From: Thalassotalea litorea
GTDB lineage: Bacteria > Pseudomonadota > Gammaproteobacteria > Enterobacterales > Alteromonadaceae
Reading direction: 5' to 3'
DNA length: 64,000 nt
Assembly (NCBI RefSeq): GCF_005843925.1
Contig: NZ_VCBC01000007.1
Location: 1-64,000, forward strand
Shown piece by piece: positions 27,401-35,581 of the stretch. A program made the position numbers and the translations under genes. The notes under the pieces were generated by a model. It saw only the letters and a list, made by a program, of their open reading frames with translations. It had not been told where the DNA came from and made no database searches. Every line of letters begins with the position of its first letter. The stretch's first letter is position 1.

Positions 27401-28330
27401 GGTATTTAGGATAAATTCCGTTCCCCAGGGGTATTGCCAATCCATATGGCCGTTAATATCTGCGCGACCATAGTCCTTAGACGCCAGCTCAAAACGTTCC
27501 ACATCAAGAAGAAACCCTGACCAACGAGCCGCAAGCGTTAACTTGCTGGTATGAATCGGGGCAATTTTTTCGGGATCAGGCGCAAGCTTTAATGCAAAAT
27601 TTTCGAGATTAAATTCTAAAAGCTGTAAATCTATCGGTATAAATACATCCGGCAGCTGCGCCAGCGCCCAGGTTGATTCGTTAGCCGATTTTGAGACCTT
27701 ATCGTTAACCTTAGGTTTAGTGTTAGTTTCCGTATTAGGTTCGGTGTTACCGGGCTTCGAATCTTTATCTTCGCTAGCTTTTGAGTGAGCGTCATCCAAC
27801 AAGGTGACGTCAAGATGTGCTAATTGACCATCACTAACCGTTACATGACTGTCACTCGCATGTAAATTAGCACTGAACTCAGACGCCTGTATCGCTATCG
27901 CCGATTGTTTAAAAATAAACTGTGTAACCTCAACATTTTCGATTCGCAGGTCGATGGGCAATACAATGAGTTGATTATCCGCATCTTGCTTTTCTTGCTC
28001 GTCGTCATCAATGTCAGGCATATCGATGTAAACTCCGCTTGCCTGCATAGCGGTTATGCATAATTTAGAGTTGGCCAAACATCTGGCCTGCAACGAATAA
28101 TTGAGATCGTCAATTCGGATAATAATGACAGTAAAGTCCAACTCTATCCGTTTAAAACTGGCATCACTGAGAATATGCCCCTGTTCAAAGTCCATTTTCA
28201 AAAAAGGCAATAAGTTCAGACCCGCAATAATTAAGCGGTTGCCCATTTGGGTGAAAATTAACAGCGGAAGCAGTACCAGCATTGTCAATACGAATGACAA
28301 TAACCATTTACCTATAGACTTAAGCTTCAC
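24488..28330 (-). CDS. tamB: TamB, translocation and assembly module subunit
   Basis: A 1280-residue protein with an N-terminal membrane anchor (LLSFVLTMLVLLPLLIFTQ) followed by a long series of beta-rich repeats (AsmA/DUF490 style) and the conserved TamB C-terminal domain (GLSIIGPTDALSLTFFSNPSMPQPEILSYITRG). It spans the periplasm and works with TamA in outer-membrane protein insertion and phospholipid transport. Its GTG start overlaps the tamA stop (GTGA), so translation is coupled. An acidic Lys/Asn/Thr-rich linker (residues about 178-200) is a low-complexity insert. The length is close to the E. coli protein (about 1259). Confidence 0.9.
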   Translation of the reverse strand: MKLKSIGKWLLSFVLTMLVLLPLLIFTQMGNRLIIAGLNLLPFLKMDFEQGHILSDASFKRIELDFTVIIIRIDDLNYSLQARCLANSKLCITAMQASGVYIDMPDIDDDEQEKQDADNQLIVLPIDLRIENVEVTQFIFKQSAIAIQASEFSANLHASDSHVTVSDGQLAHLDVTLLDDAHSKASEDKDSKPGNTEPNTETNTKPKVNDKVSKSANESTWALAQLPDVFIPIDLQLLEFNLENFALKLAPDPEKIAPIHTSKLTLAARWSGFLLDVERFELASKDYGRADINGHMDWQYPWGTEFILNTEIDKFPWYEPLQGSKQRVNVSGDFSQLSVQLTSDGPIKLTADVQTDLVDSKLPFVANVQSPKLDLQPLVAQPLVVKKVQSQISGDLQSQQVNAQLVLQGFGYQQGALTLTGIHRKQALNLSSFRFHDTPSDSVISGQLDLDYGAELIVKLDANLPGFQLPEVTVGTVPIQGRVKGQVHLFTKLDTNQLPKSLEQPGKWQLSSYNTNLEGIVNEQPAAVAANFSIDQDLAVKDAMLQVRFQDSLLNLEGYSDENWHVNGTLQGAEFHRWHPMLQGQLNGDIRIRGELMVPNLVVDASVQNVQYQNIRVPDADIDISYWPSRSHKAQVSIGSESVNIGKYQASGIAALLQGDLSRQQLTLDSQGDFPVHLVVENQLDLEQLTSQLDIQEAHLRYLEHLWALEKGFSSTVDINQQLVTLSPHCWQQGDNEICVTQPGKLANDGDIALGWHLQLGDYDHFLLGKKVKVDSRISGKANVSWQALKMNQLQLENTIEKGSLTLIGDEQQSTLLTWTQGHINAQADESQATLDLFLNRDDDTQLIAGDARIDLGQDTLPMQGNLDIERFQIHLIEELVPGMSRARGDFSAAIDFSGSVTAPILSGTMSLHDGELATYQSPNTIDHIDVDMVFKGQSADVEGGFLIKDHPGEITANLDWRDGFNANARLFAEKLPILFPPSLDALVSTDIHLDLEGQLAKISGEISVLDGLLKLEDLPEGSVELSDDAVIVDASGKQVKKEKTFAVTSDVDLAINPKFRLKGQGFKGNLGGKLKIRQEKFQPVQLFGVLKIANGNYKAYGQDLDVKSGEITFVGSPSNPTINVKAVREIKDESVTAGLSIIGPTDALSLTFFSNPSMPQPEILSYITRGRGLDSNSGGGAAVGVALASALTKTTPLQNVVQKLPLLTDVSLDAEVEGDITQATISGYLGERIFLKYGVGVYEPINELTVRLYLMSRLWLETVSGLENSADIYYSFEID

Positions 28331-30129
28331 AGCTCAGCCCCCAAGCTAAAATGCAATTTCCAGCTGGGATCGTCTTCACTGATACCATAACCAAAGTCCA
28401 CCCGTATCGCACCAACTGGAGAAATGTAATGAAGACCAAGACCGACAGAATATACGGGATCAATACGAATATTATCGGTGGCGTTACCCGCGTCACTAAA
28501 AACTACTCCACGAATTTTTTCGGTAAAGTAATATTGGTACTCAACGCTGGCTAATGCCAATCGTTTTCCGCCCACAACCACTTCTTCACCGGCTAATTCT
28601 CCTTCATTTATGATTTCAGTCGGTCCCTGAGATTGATAATCAAAACCTCGAATGCTTTGATCTCCACCTGCGAAAAAACGTAACGAAGGCGGCAGGTTTG
28701 ACTTAGATTCATCAAAAATATCTGAGATCCCCACTTCCGCCCTTAACACAATACGGTGACGACGCATTGGCGTGGTAATAAATCGCCAACGGCCAATGGC
28801 TCTTAAAATATTGGTATCAGAGCCAACGCTTTGCGCACCACCTTCGAAGATATAGAACTGACTAAAGCCCCAGGAGGGATCGAGCTGTGGCCCGCTGCGC
28901 ATAGTACGGCTAAATATAGCGCCGGGCATCAGATAACTGCCGTTGTCCACTTCATCGTCGGCATAATCTTGAATACGCCACCCTTCGGTTAAATAGCGTA
29001 AGTAATATTGGGCGCTCCATTTATCATAGATTCGAACATTGGCGACCCGACCTTCAAGATATTTACTCACTAAACCGCCATATTCATCGTCTTCCAGAGT
29101 TACCTGAAATTGCAGTAGATCGCGTATTGGGTGTGATAAGGGGATACGGTAGGTGAATCTGCCGGTAGGGTTGATTTGCGAATACTCGATTCTGGTTTCC
29201 TGACTATGACCATAGCGATTAATTTTCGGCGTGCGCCAGCTCGTTGAAATACGAAACAGGGTATCGGTAGCATAACCAATACCGACATCCACAAAGTGTG
29301 AATTGGTCTCTCCGAGCGTGACTTTTAGTGGGATCAATTGATTTACCGCGTCCTTGCGGTCCGGTACGACTAGGGTATTTCCGAAATACTGGGTTTGCTG
29401 TAGCTGGTTTTGAAACTGAATGACTCGCTGACTGGTATAAGGCTCACCAATGTCAAAAGGCACCAGCACGTCGAGAATTTCTGGATCAAGATCAAATTCA
29501 GAATACTGTACTTCACCTAAATAATATCGTCGGCCACTGTGATACACCAACTCCACGTCGGCACTTTTGAAGTCCTGCCTGATCGCCAATCGAGATTGAG
29601 CGAATTTACCGTCAAAATAACCGCGATCTAACGCCAGTGACGATATTTTTGACTTCACCTCTTCATAAACACCGTGATCCACGACATCACCGGACTTAAG
29701 CAATTTGGATTGTATATTGGTGATCAGTTCAAAAAACTTCGGATCGAGCTCGGCCTCTCCTTGAATATCAATCAGAATATCATCGAATCGGGTAGGCTCA
29801 TTTAATTTCACCCCGATAAATAATCGCCAAACTTGGTGATTATTATGCTGAGCTTCTTTGTTAATTCGGATATTGATATGGCTGCGGTAATAGCCCAGCG
29901 CCTGTAACGCGGCTTTGGTTTTGTCATGTGCGGTAAACACAAAACCTTCCCGCTCAGCTTCCGTGGTTGGCAGCTCGCCAAGATGAGCGCGTATGTTTTT
30001 CTTAAATTTCCGCGGTAGGTCATCCGCCATTTTAAGCTGCAAATTTGCGGCTTGAACCTGGGTTGTTATCAGCAATAAACACAAGCATGCGGCAATTCCT
30101 GACCTTAACAGTTTGATCAGTGCAGGCAT
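28327..30129 (-). CDS. tamA: TamA, outer-membrane Omp85 family
   Basis: A 600-residue protein with a signal peptide, three POTRA repeats (about residues 30-260) and an Omp85 beta-barrel containing the RFFAGGDQSIRGFDY motif and ending in KLHFSLGAEL. It is the outer-membrane partner of TamB, encoded immediately downstream. I chose ATG 30129 because it gives an ordinary 27-residue signal peptide; ATGs at 30180 and 30186 would add a hydrophobic but unusual N-terminal extension, and no start has a convincing ribosome-binding site. Confidence 0.88.
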   Translation of the reverse strand: MPALIKLLRSGIAACLCLLLITTQVQAANLQLKMADDLPRKFKKNIRAHLGELPTTEAEREGFVFTAHDKTKAALQALGYYRSHINIRINKEAQHNNHQVWRLFIGVKLNEPTRFDDILIDIQGEAELDPKFFELITNIQSKLLKSGDVVDHGVYEEVKSKISSLALDRGYFDGKFAQSRLAIRQDFKSADVELVYHSGRRYYLGEVQYSEFDLDPEILDVLVPFDIGEPYTSQRVIQFQNQLQQTQYFGNTLVVPDRKDAVNQLIPLKVTLGETNSHFVDVGIGYATDTLFRISTSWRTPKINRYGHSQETRIEYSQINPTGRFTYRIPLSHPIRDLLQFQVTLEDDEYGGLVSKYLEGRVANVRIYDKWSAQYYLRYLTEGWRIQDYADDEVDNGSYLMPGAIFSRTMRSGPQLDPSWGFSQFYIFEGGAQSVGSDTNILRAIGRWRFITTPMRRHRIVLRAEVGISDIFDESKSNLPPSLRFFAGGDQSIRGFDYQSQGPTEIINEGELAGEEVVVGGKRLALASVEYQYYFTEKIRGVVFSDAGNATDNIRIDPVYSVGLGLHYISPVGAIRVDFGYGISEDDPSWKLHFSLGAEL

Positions 30130-30380
30130 GGATAATTTATTGTGCAGATTCCTTTGCAAAAAGAGCAAGTACAACCTCATGAACAAACGCTGAATTCTTT
30201 ATGTCGGGAGAAATAAAAGTACCGTCGGCCTAAATCGCGCAGACCTTACAATCAGTATGGCAATTGTTACCAAAATTACGACAACAATTTTAATATTATT
30301 AATAAGTTAATTGTACCCTATGGGTTGGTATTTATTAGGGTTTCTCATTGTTATAAAAACCGAATAAACAACACCGCTGT

Positions 30381-30752
30381 TTAGCGATGCTGGTCGATTA
30401 GGATCGGGTTGCCATCTGGATCTTCTAACATAAAGCTTCCAGGTCCCGACGTATCCGCGGCGACTTCATTAAGTAGCGTTAATCCCTGCTGTTGACAATG
30501 AGCCTGAATATCTCGAACATCCTGAAACTCATCAAGATTAGATGCTTTTTGATCCCAGCCAGGGTTAAATGTCAGCATATTTTTTTCAAACATGCCCTGA
30601 AACAAGCCGATAATGTGCTCGCCATTTTGCAAAATGCACCAGTTTTGCTCCAGCTCACCGCCGATTTGCGAAAAGCCTAGTTTTTCATAAAACTGCTTTG
30701 AAACACCAATATTTTTTACCGTTAAAGAAACTGAAAAAGCACCTAATTTCAT
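30381..30752 (-). CDS. VOC (glyoxalase/bleomycin-resistance fold) protein
   Basis: A 123-residue single-domain protein of the vicinal oxygen chelate fold: MKLGAFSVSLTVKNIGVSKQFYEKLGFS at the start and GSFMLEDPDGNPILIDQH at the end. The metal site is degenerate compared with true glyoxalase I, so a lyase, dioxygenase or binding function is open. ATG 30752 is chosen because GGAG lies nine bases upstream; ATG 30767 is also possible. It stands alone between tamA and rluF. Confidence 0.8.
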   Translation of the reverse strand: MKLGAFSVSLTVKNIGVSKQFYEKLGFSQIGGELEQNWCILQNGEHIIGLFQGMFEKNMLTFNPGWDQKASNLDEFQDVRDIQAHCQQQGLTLLNEVAADTSGPGSFMLEDPDGNPILIDQHR

Positions 30753-30952
30753 TAAGTTAATCTCCATTTTTGTAAATCACCGGCTAACTGCCTCTGGCAA
30801 TAAAGATAACTTTAGACAAAAACACTAACGAAAGCGACTTACACGTTTTGCGCTGCAAGGATAAACTGGAAAATGGTTAGAAATGTCAGGGGAATCGGCT
30901 TGAAAAAGAAAGTCGCTTACTGTGTTGGCGATGCGGATAACGGACAATAGAA

Positions 30953-30970
30953 AAAGCGCCGAAGCGCTTT
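30953..30970 (-). terminator. Terminator of rluF with a UUCG tetraloop
   Basis: On the minus strand aaagcgc-TTCG-gcgcttt is followed by a T-run. The UUCG loop is exceptionally stable. It lies about 30 bp after the rluF stop codon. Confidence 0.85.
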
Positions 30971-31000
30971 ATTACGTAGTCGTGGCTATTTTTCAGTCCG

Positions 31001-32005
31001 CTATTCGCGGTTTAGCTTTAACGTGCCCTTTCTCGGCTTGGCGGGCTTTGTAGTTTTTGATTGCTTACGATTTTGAGGAGACTGTGCGCTTTTTTCCTGA
31101 TCCGATTGCGGATTGCGTGTTGGCGAAGGCGGGGTTTTCTTCTGCTCATAAGGATTAAACTTAGGACTCGGCTTGGCGTTCCTCTGCCTTGGCTCTGCCC
31201 AAACGCTGTTGTTGTCCGTGCTGCCCTTATTGTCAGCACCAGGCAAATTGACCGCCGTTTTGCTCGAGTTTGCCACCGCGCTATTGATTTCCCGCATTTC
31301 TCTATGGGTTAGATTGCGCCACTCTCCTGGCTTTAACTTATCAACGCTGACCGACATAATGCGGGTGCGTTTTAATTTCGTTACTTCATAACCCAAATAT
31401 TCGCACATCCGGCGAATTTGTCGGTTTAACCCTTGCGTCAGAATAATCTTAAACACAAATTTATTGAGAATCGTAACCTGACAGGGTTTAGTGACCGTAC
31501 CGAGAATTGGCACCCCCCGGGCCATACGTTCGGCAAAACGCGGCGACAAGGGCTTATCCACAGTAACAAGATACTCTTTATCGTGGGCATTTTCCGCACG
31601 CAATATCTTATTGACGATATCTCCGTCACTGGTAAGAAAAATCAAACCTTCAGACGGTTTATCAAGCCGACCAATCGGAAAGATACGTTGTTTATGGCCT
31701 ATGGCATCAATGATATTGCCGCGGACCTGACGTTCGGTGGTACAGGTAATACCGATCGGTTTATTGTACGCAATATAGATACGATCAGATTTGTTTTCAG
31801 GACTGGCATCAATGGTTTTGCCATCCACCAGCACTTGATCGCCGGGCATGACTTTTGTGCCTAACTCGGGCAATTGACCATTGATTTTAACGCGTTGATC
31901 CGCGATTAATTTATCCGCTTCCCGGCGGGAACAAAACCCAGATTCACTGATAAATTTATTCAGGCGTTTACCTGTTACTTCCGTCAACTCACTTCTCTTT
32001 ATCAT
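31001..32005 (-). CDS. rluF: 23S rRNA pseudouridine(2604) synthase RluF
   Basis: A 334-residue protein with an N-terminal S4 RNA-binding domain (RLNKFISESGFCSRREADKLI) and an RsuA-type synthase domain carrying the catalytic aspartate in IGRLDKPSEG. QGLNRQIRRMCEYLGYEV is the conserved RsuA/RluF motif. E. coli RluF is 290 residues and also modifies tRNA-Tyr. Here a basic, Ser/Pro/Lys-rich, apparently disordered tail of about 75 residues follows the catalytic domain. RluF is favoured over RluB/E by the motif context, but the exact target position is inferred. Confidence 0.85.
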   Translation of the reverse strand: MIKRSELTEVTGKRLNKFISESGFCSRREADKLIADQRVKINGQLPELGTKVMPGDQVLVDGKTIDASPENKSDRIYIAYNKPIGITCTTERQVRGNIIDAIGHKQRIFPIGRLDKPSEGLIFLTSDGDIVNKILRAENAHDKEYLVTVDKPLSPRFAERMARGVPILGTVTKPCQVTILNKFVFKIILTQGLNRQIRRMCEYLGYEVTKLKRTRIMSVSVDKLKPGEWRNLTHREMREINSAVANSSKTAVNLPGADNKGSTDNNSVWAEPRQRNAKPSPKFNPYEQKKTPPSPTRNPQSDQEKSAQSPQNRKQSKTTKPAKPRKGTLKLNRE

Positions 32006-32023
32006 TGCTATTTATGGCGGATA

Positions 32024-32176
32024 TTATACCAAGTCTATGCGGTAATTGCTCACCGGCTGCATCACGAAAATGCGCGTCTTGCGACAGCGATTGCAGCGAT
32101 AAGCTTCGTGGAGAATCACCAACTCAATCGAATTCATATTATCGCTCAAACCACAGAGTTTGCACGATATTGGCAT
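32024..32176 (-). CDS. Putative 50-residue zinc-ribbon mini-protein
   Basis: A short reading frame lying wholly between rluF and the rho terminator. Translation gives MPISCKLCGLSDNMNSIELV, a linker, then YRCNRCRKTRIFVMQPVSNY and RIDLV. The two CxxC knuckles 19 residues apart (C5/C8 and C28/C31) form a four-cysteine zinc-ribbon pattern, which is unlikely by chance in 50 codons. ATG 32176 is directly preceded by an in-frame stop and has no clear ribosome-binding site; the second ATG (32137) would lose the first knuckle. It lies within 15 bp of the rho terminator, so expression would need a separate promoter or readthrough. Function unknown. Confidence 0.45.
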   Translation of the reverse strand: MPISCKLCGLSDNMNSIELVILHEAYRCNRCRKTRIFVMQPVSNYRIDLV

Positions 32177-32188
32177 TTAGGAAAGAAG

Positions 32189-32212
32189 AAAGGGAAGCCG
32201 AAGCTTCCCTTT
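32189..32212 (-). terminator. Terminator of rho with a UUCG tetraloop
   Basis: On the minus strand aaagggaagc-TTCG-gcttcccttt, a 10-bp perfect stem, is followed by cttctttcc. It begins 27 bp after the rho stop codon. Confidence 0.88.
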
Positions 32213-32238
32213 GGGGTTCTCTATGAGCGCGATTTTTA

Positions 32239-33495
32239 CTAGCGCTTCATCGAATTAAAGAATTCATTATTGGTCTTGGTCATTGCCAGCTTATCAATCA
32301 TGAATTCCATGGCGTCAATCTCACCCATCTCGTGAACGATCTTACGCAGAATCCACATTTTTTGCAGTTCATCTGGCTTAGTCAAAAGTTCTTCACGACG
32401 CGTACCACTGCGATTAAAGTGAATCGCTGGGAATACACGTTTCTCCGCAATTTTGCGAGATAAGTGCAATTCCATATTACCGGTACCTTTAAATTCTTCG
32501 TAGATAACTTCATCCATTTTCGAACCGGTATCAACTAGCGCCGTGGCAATAATGGTTAAGCTGCCACCTTCTTCAATATTGCGGGCAGCACCAAAGAAAC
32601 GTTTCGGACGATGCAGAGCATTGGCATCTACACCACCGGTCAGGATTTTACCTGAAGATGGGATCACGGTGTTATATGCACGGGCAAGACGGGTAATCGA
32701 ATCTAATAAAATCACCACATCTTTTTTGTGTTCGGTCAAACGCTTGGCTTTTTCAATCACCATTTCCGCCACTTGTACGTGACGCGATGCTGGTTCATCA
32801 AAGGTCGATGCCACAACTTCACCTTTTACCAGGCGTTGCATCTCAGTAACTTCTTCTGGGCGCTCATCAATCAGCAATACCATAAGTTCACATTCTGGAT
32901 GATTGTGAGCAATACTTTGGGCAATGTTTTGCAAAAGTAATGTTTTACCGGCTTTTGGTGGTGCCACAATCAAACCACGCTGTCCTTTACCAATTGGTGA
33001 TGCCAAATCCAATACACGGGCGGTAATATCTTCGGTTGAACCGTTACCACGTTCCATGGTTAAACGTTGATTGGCGTGAATGGGTGTTAAATTTTCGAAA
33101 AGGATTTTATTGCGGGAGTTTTCAGGTTTGTCGAAGTTCACTTCATTAACTTTCAACAGGGCAAAATATCGTTCGCCGTCTTTCGGTGGTCTAATTTTAC
33201 CAAAAATGGTATCACCGGTACGTAAACTGAAGCGACGTATTTGACTAGGCGATACATAAATATCATCCGGACCGGCTAAATAAGACGAATCCGCCGATCG
33301 TAAGAATCCAAAACCATCTTGTAATATTTCTAAAACACCACCTCCGAAAATGTCTTCACCACTTTTCGCGTGCGCTTTGAGAATAGCAAAAATGACATCT
33401 TGTTTGCGGGTTCTGGCTAAATGTTCAAGCTTCATTTGTTCAGCAAGCTTAATCAGATCGCCAATAGGTTTATCTTTGAGTTCAATTAGATTCAT
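32239..33495 (-). CDS. rho: Transcription termination factor Rho
   Basis: A 418-residue hexameric RNA-dependent ATPase, one residue shorter than in E. coli. The N-terminal RNA-binding domain shows [29 protein letters not shown], and the ATPase domain has PPKAGKT (Walker A), [29 protein letters not shown] (Walker B) and the Q-loop/R-loop segment [10 protein letters not shown]. It terminates transcription and suppresses antisense RNA. It lies downstream of trxA with a 211-bp gap, where autogenous attenuation is known in E. coli; a trxA terminator falls in this gap. Confidence 0.97.
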   Translation of the reverse strand: MNLIELKDKPIGDLIKLAEQMKLEHLARTRKQDVIFAILKAHAKSGEDIFGGGVLEILQDGFGFLRSADSSYLAGPDDIYVSPSQIRRFSLRTGDTIFGKIRPPKDGERYFALLKVNEVNFDKPENSRNKILFENLTPIHANQRLTMERGNGSTEDITARVLDLASPIGKGQRGLIVAPPKAGKTLLLQNIAQSIAHNHPECELMVLLIDERPEEVTEMQRLVKGEVVASTFDEPASRHVQVAEMVIEKAKRLTEHKKDVVILLDSITRLARAYNTVIPSSGKILTGGVDANALHRPKRFFGAARNIEEGGSLTIIATALVDTGSKMDEVIYEEFKGTGNMELHLSRKIAEKRVFPAIHFNRSGTRREELLTKPDELQKMWILRKIVHEMGEIDAMEFMIDKLAMTKTNNEFFNSMKR

Positions 33496-33666
33496 AGGAT
33501 GGGTCTTGTTATGTAATAAGTGTTTACAATGTTTTAACGTGCCGGGAAGCAGTCAGAACGAAAAGGTTTATGGATTAAATAGATATGTATGTTGTTTAAG
33601 TTAGCATTAAATATTGCTTAGGTAAAGCAATCCGCCAATTGAGTGGAAGTTTTCCATAAACGGATT

Positions 33667-33694
33667 AAAAAAGGCCGGCAAGCCGACCTTTTTT
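33667..33694 (-). terminator. Terminator of trxA
   Basis: On the minus strand ggtcggc and gccggcc (one G-U pair) form the core stem between A and T runs (aaaaaa and tttttt), loop of two bases plus flanking pairs. It lies 13 bp after the trxA stop codon and 172 bp before rho. Confidence 0.85.
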
Positions 33695-33706
33695 AAACAT
33701 AAGCAA

Positions 33707-34033
33707 TTACAGGTTTGCTTCTAAAAACTCTTTTAACTGGTTTTTAGATAACGCACCGACTTTCGTATCTGCTACCGCACCGTCTTTAAACAATAAAAGC
33801 GTTGGGATACCACGGATACCAAATTTAGGTGGCGTACCTGAATTCTGGTCGATGTTTAATTTGGCAACTGTTACCTTGCCATCGTATTCTTCAGCAATCT
33901 CTGACAGGATAGGAGCGATCATTTTACAAGGACCACACCATTCCGCCCAAAAATCCACTAGAACCGGGCCAGAAGCGTTAATAACATCAGCGTCAAAGCT
34001 GTCGTCTGTAAGCTGAACAATTTTCTCGCTCAT
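33707..34033 (-). CDS. trxA: Thioredoxin 1
   Basis: A 108-residue thioredoxin with the active site [10 protein letters not shown] (C33, C36), the cis-proline in [11 protein letters not shown] and the usual C-terminal helix. It reduces disulfides in cytoplasmic proteins and is a cofactor for ribonucleotide reductase. ATG 34033 has acggagat upstream; the longer frame from 34075 is not needed. The trxA-rho order, with rhlB divergent, is the conserved gammaproteobacterial arrangement. Confidence 0.96.
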   Translation of the reverse strand: MSEKIVQLTDDSFDADVINASGPVLVDFWAEWCGPCKMIAPILSEIAEEYDGKVTVAKLNIDQNSGTPPKFGIRGIPTLLLFKDGAVADTKVGALSKNQLKEFLEANL

Positions 34034-34084
34034 TTTTATCTCCGTTAGAAGGGCAAGCTTCTTACCTGCCAACAATGTTGCATA

Positions 34085-34112
34085 ATCTTATCGATCTAAA
34101 TCGTGAATGCAA
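34085..34112 (-). promoter_or_regulatory. Possible trxA promoter
   Basis: On the minus strand TTGCAT (34107-34112) and TAAGAT (34085-34090), 16 bp apart, lie about 50 bp upstream of the trxA start. Only a partial match to the sigma-70 consensus; position relative to the gene is sensible. Confidence 0.3.
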
Positions 34113-34291
34113 GAATTAACCAATGATTGTTACAATAGAATAACGAATTTCGCTCAATTGAAGAAAGAAATTTACATTATAAGTTACTCTCATCCGGAAA
34201 TAGCCCCAATCTACTGCGCTATCCGCGAATTTATTCGCCACCAACCAGATATTACTTAATTGATCAGTTAGATAGTGTTATTCTTTGACGT

Positions 34292-35566
34292 ATGAAAAAA
34301 ACACATTTAACCGAAAGTAAGTTTTCCGACTTTGACCTGGCACCGCAAGTAGTGGCAGGCTTAGAGTCGATGGGCTTTCAATATTGCACGACGATTCAGG
34401 CCAAATCGTTACCTATTTTAATGTCAGGCAAGGATATTGCCGGACAAGCTCAAACCGGTGAAGGTAAAACCATCGCCTTTTTGGCGGCGACTTTTCACCA
34501 TTTACTGCAAAAGCCGAAAGCTGACCATAATCAACCTCGCGCCATTTTAATGGCTCCGACTCGTGAACTTGCAATTCAGATCCATCGAGATGCTCTCGAG
34601 ATGGCTAAAGCAACCGGTTTGCGTCTTGGTGTTGTATATGGGGGTGAGGGTTATGAAAGTCAACGCCAGGAACTTCAAAACGGTGTAGATATATTGATTG
34701 GTACCTGTGGCCGTCTTATCGATTACTACAAGCAAGGTGTGTACAAGCTAAATCACATTGAAGCCGTGGTTCTCGATGAAGCCGATCGCATGTTTGATTT
34801 AGGCTTTATTAAAGATATCCGTTATTTGTTCAGAAAAATGCCACCGGCCACTGAACGCATGAATATGCTTTATTCGGCAACTTTATCGTTTCGCGTTAAG
34901 GAACTGGCATTCGAGCACATGAACGATCCAGTCAGTGTCGAAGTTGAGCCTGAGCAAAAAACCAACATCCGTATTTCCGAAGAGCTGTTTTACCCGTCTA
35001 ATGAAGATAAAATGGCATTGCTACAAACGATCATTGAAGAGGAATGGCCGGATAAAGCAATTATTTTTGCAAATACTAAACACAGCTGCGAAAACATTTA
35101 CGCGCATTTGCACGCCGATAAACTTCGTGTCGGATTGCTCACAGGTGATGTGGTTCAGAAAAAACGTTTGAAAATTCTTGAGCAGTTTACCAGTGGCGAA
35201 CTGGATTTTCTCGTTGCCACTGACGTTGCTGCCCGTGGTTTGCATATTCCAGCCGTTACCCATGTGTTTAACTATGATTTACCCGACGATTGCGAAGATT
35301 ATGTACACCGTATAGGCCGTACCGGTCGCGCTGGCGCCACTGGTCATGCAATTAGCTTAGCCTGTGAAGATTACGTATTTAATCTTCCTGCCATCGAAGA
35401 GTATATCGAGCACAGCTTACCGGTTAGTAAATATGACCCCGATGCGTTACTGACGGATTTACCAAAACCAAAACCGAAGCAACGTCGTCATCAGCCACGC
35501 GGTGGTCGAGGTGGGAAAGGTGGGAAGCCAAGCAACCGCCCACACCAACGACGCCCAAGGCAGTAA
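34292..35566 (+). CDS. rhlB: DEAD-box ATP-dependent RNA helicase RhlB
   Basis: A 424-residue helicase with the Q-motif region ([32 protein letters not shown], Walker A), [10 protein letters not shown] (DEAD), [21 protein letters not shown] and [10 protein letters not shown]. The C-terminus is a basic RGG/KPR-rich tail of about 35 residues. It acts in RNA unwinding and is a partner of the RNase E degradosome in E. coli. Divergent from trxA across a 258-bp gap. Length agrees with E. coli RhlB (421). The identity as RhlB rather than another DEAD helicase rests on synteny. Confidence 0.93.
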   Translation: MKKTHLTESKFSDFDLAPQVVAGLESMGFQYCTTIQAKSLPILMSGKDIAGQAQTGEGKTIAFLAATFHHLLQKPKADHNQPRAILMAPTRELAIQIHRDALEMAKATGLRLGVVYGGEGYESQRQELQNGVDILIGTCGRLIDYYKQGVYKLNHIEAVVLDEADRMFDLGFIKDIRYLFRKMPPATERMNMLYSATLSFRVKELAFEHMNDPVSVEVEPEQKTNIRISEELFYPSNEDKMALLQTIIEEEWPDKAIIFANTKHSCENIYAHLHADKLRVGLLTGDVVQKKRLKILEQFTSGELDFLVATDVAARGLHIPAVTHVFNYDLPDDCEDYVHRIGRTGRAGATGHAISLACEDYVFNLPAIEEYIEHSLPVSKYDPDALLTDLPKPKPKQRRHQPRGGRGGKGGKPSNRPHQRRPRQ

Positions 35567-35581
35567 ATACAGGATCATTGG

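Noticed and set aside
30832-30918. 9-bp inverted pair aagcgactt / aagtcgctt upstream of the VOC gene's far side
   Set aside because: The two arms are 69 bp apart, are short, and have no relation to a promoter; likely chance.
31433-31864. Plus-strand 143-codon frame inside rluF
   Set aside because: It is antisense to the catalytic domain of RluF and has no ribosome-binding site or recognisable domain.
32005-32226. Plus-strand 73-codon frame with several cysteines between rluF and rho
   Set aside because: It runs antisense through the 50-codon zinc-ribbon frame and through the rho terminator; the cysteines come from the complement of the conserved-looking frame.
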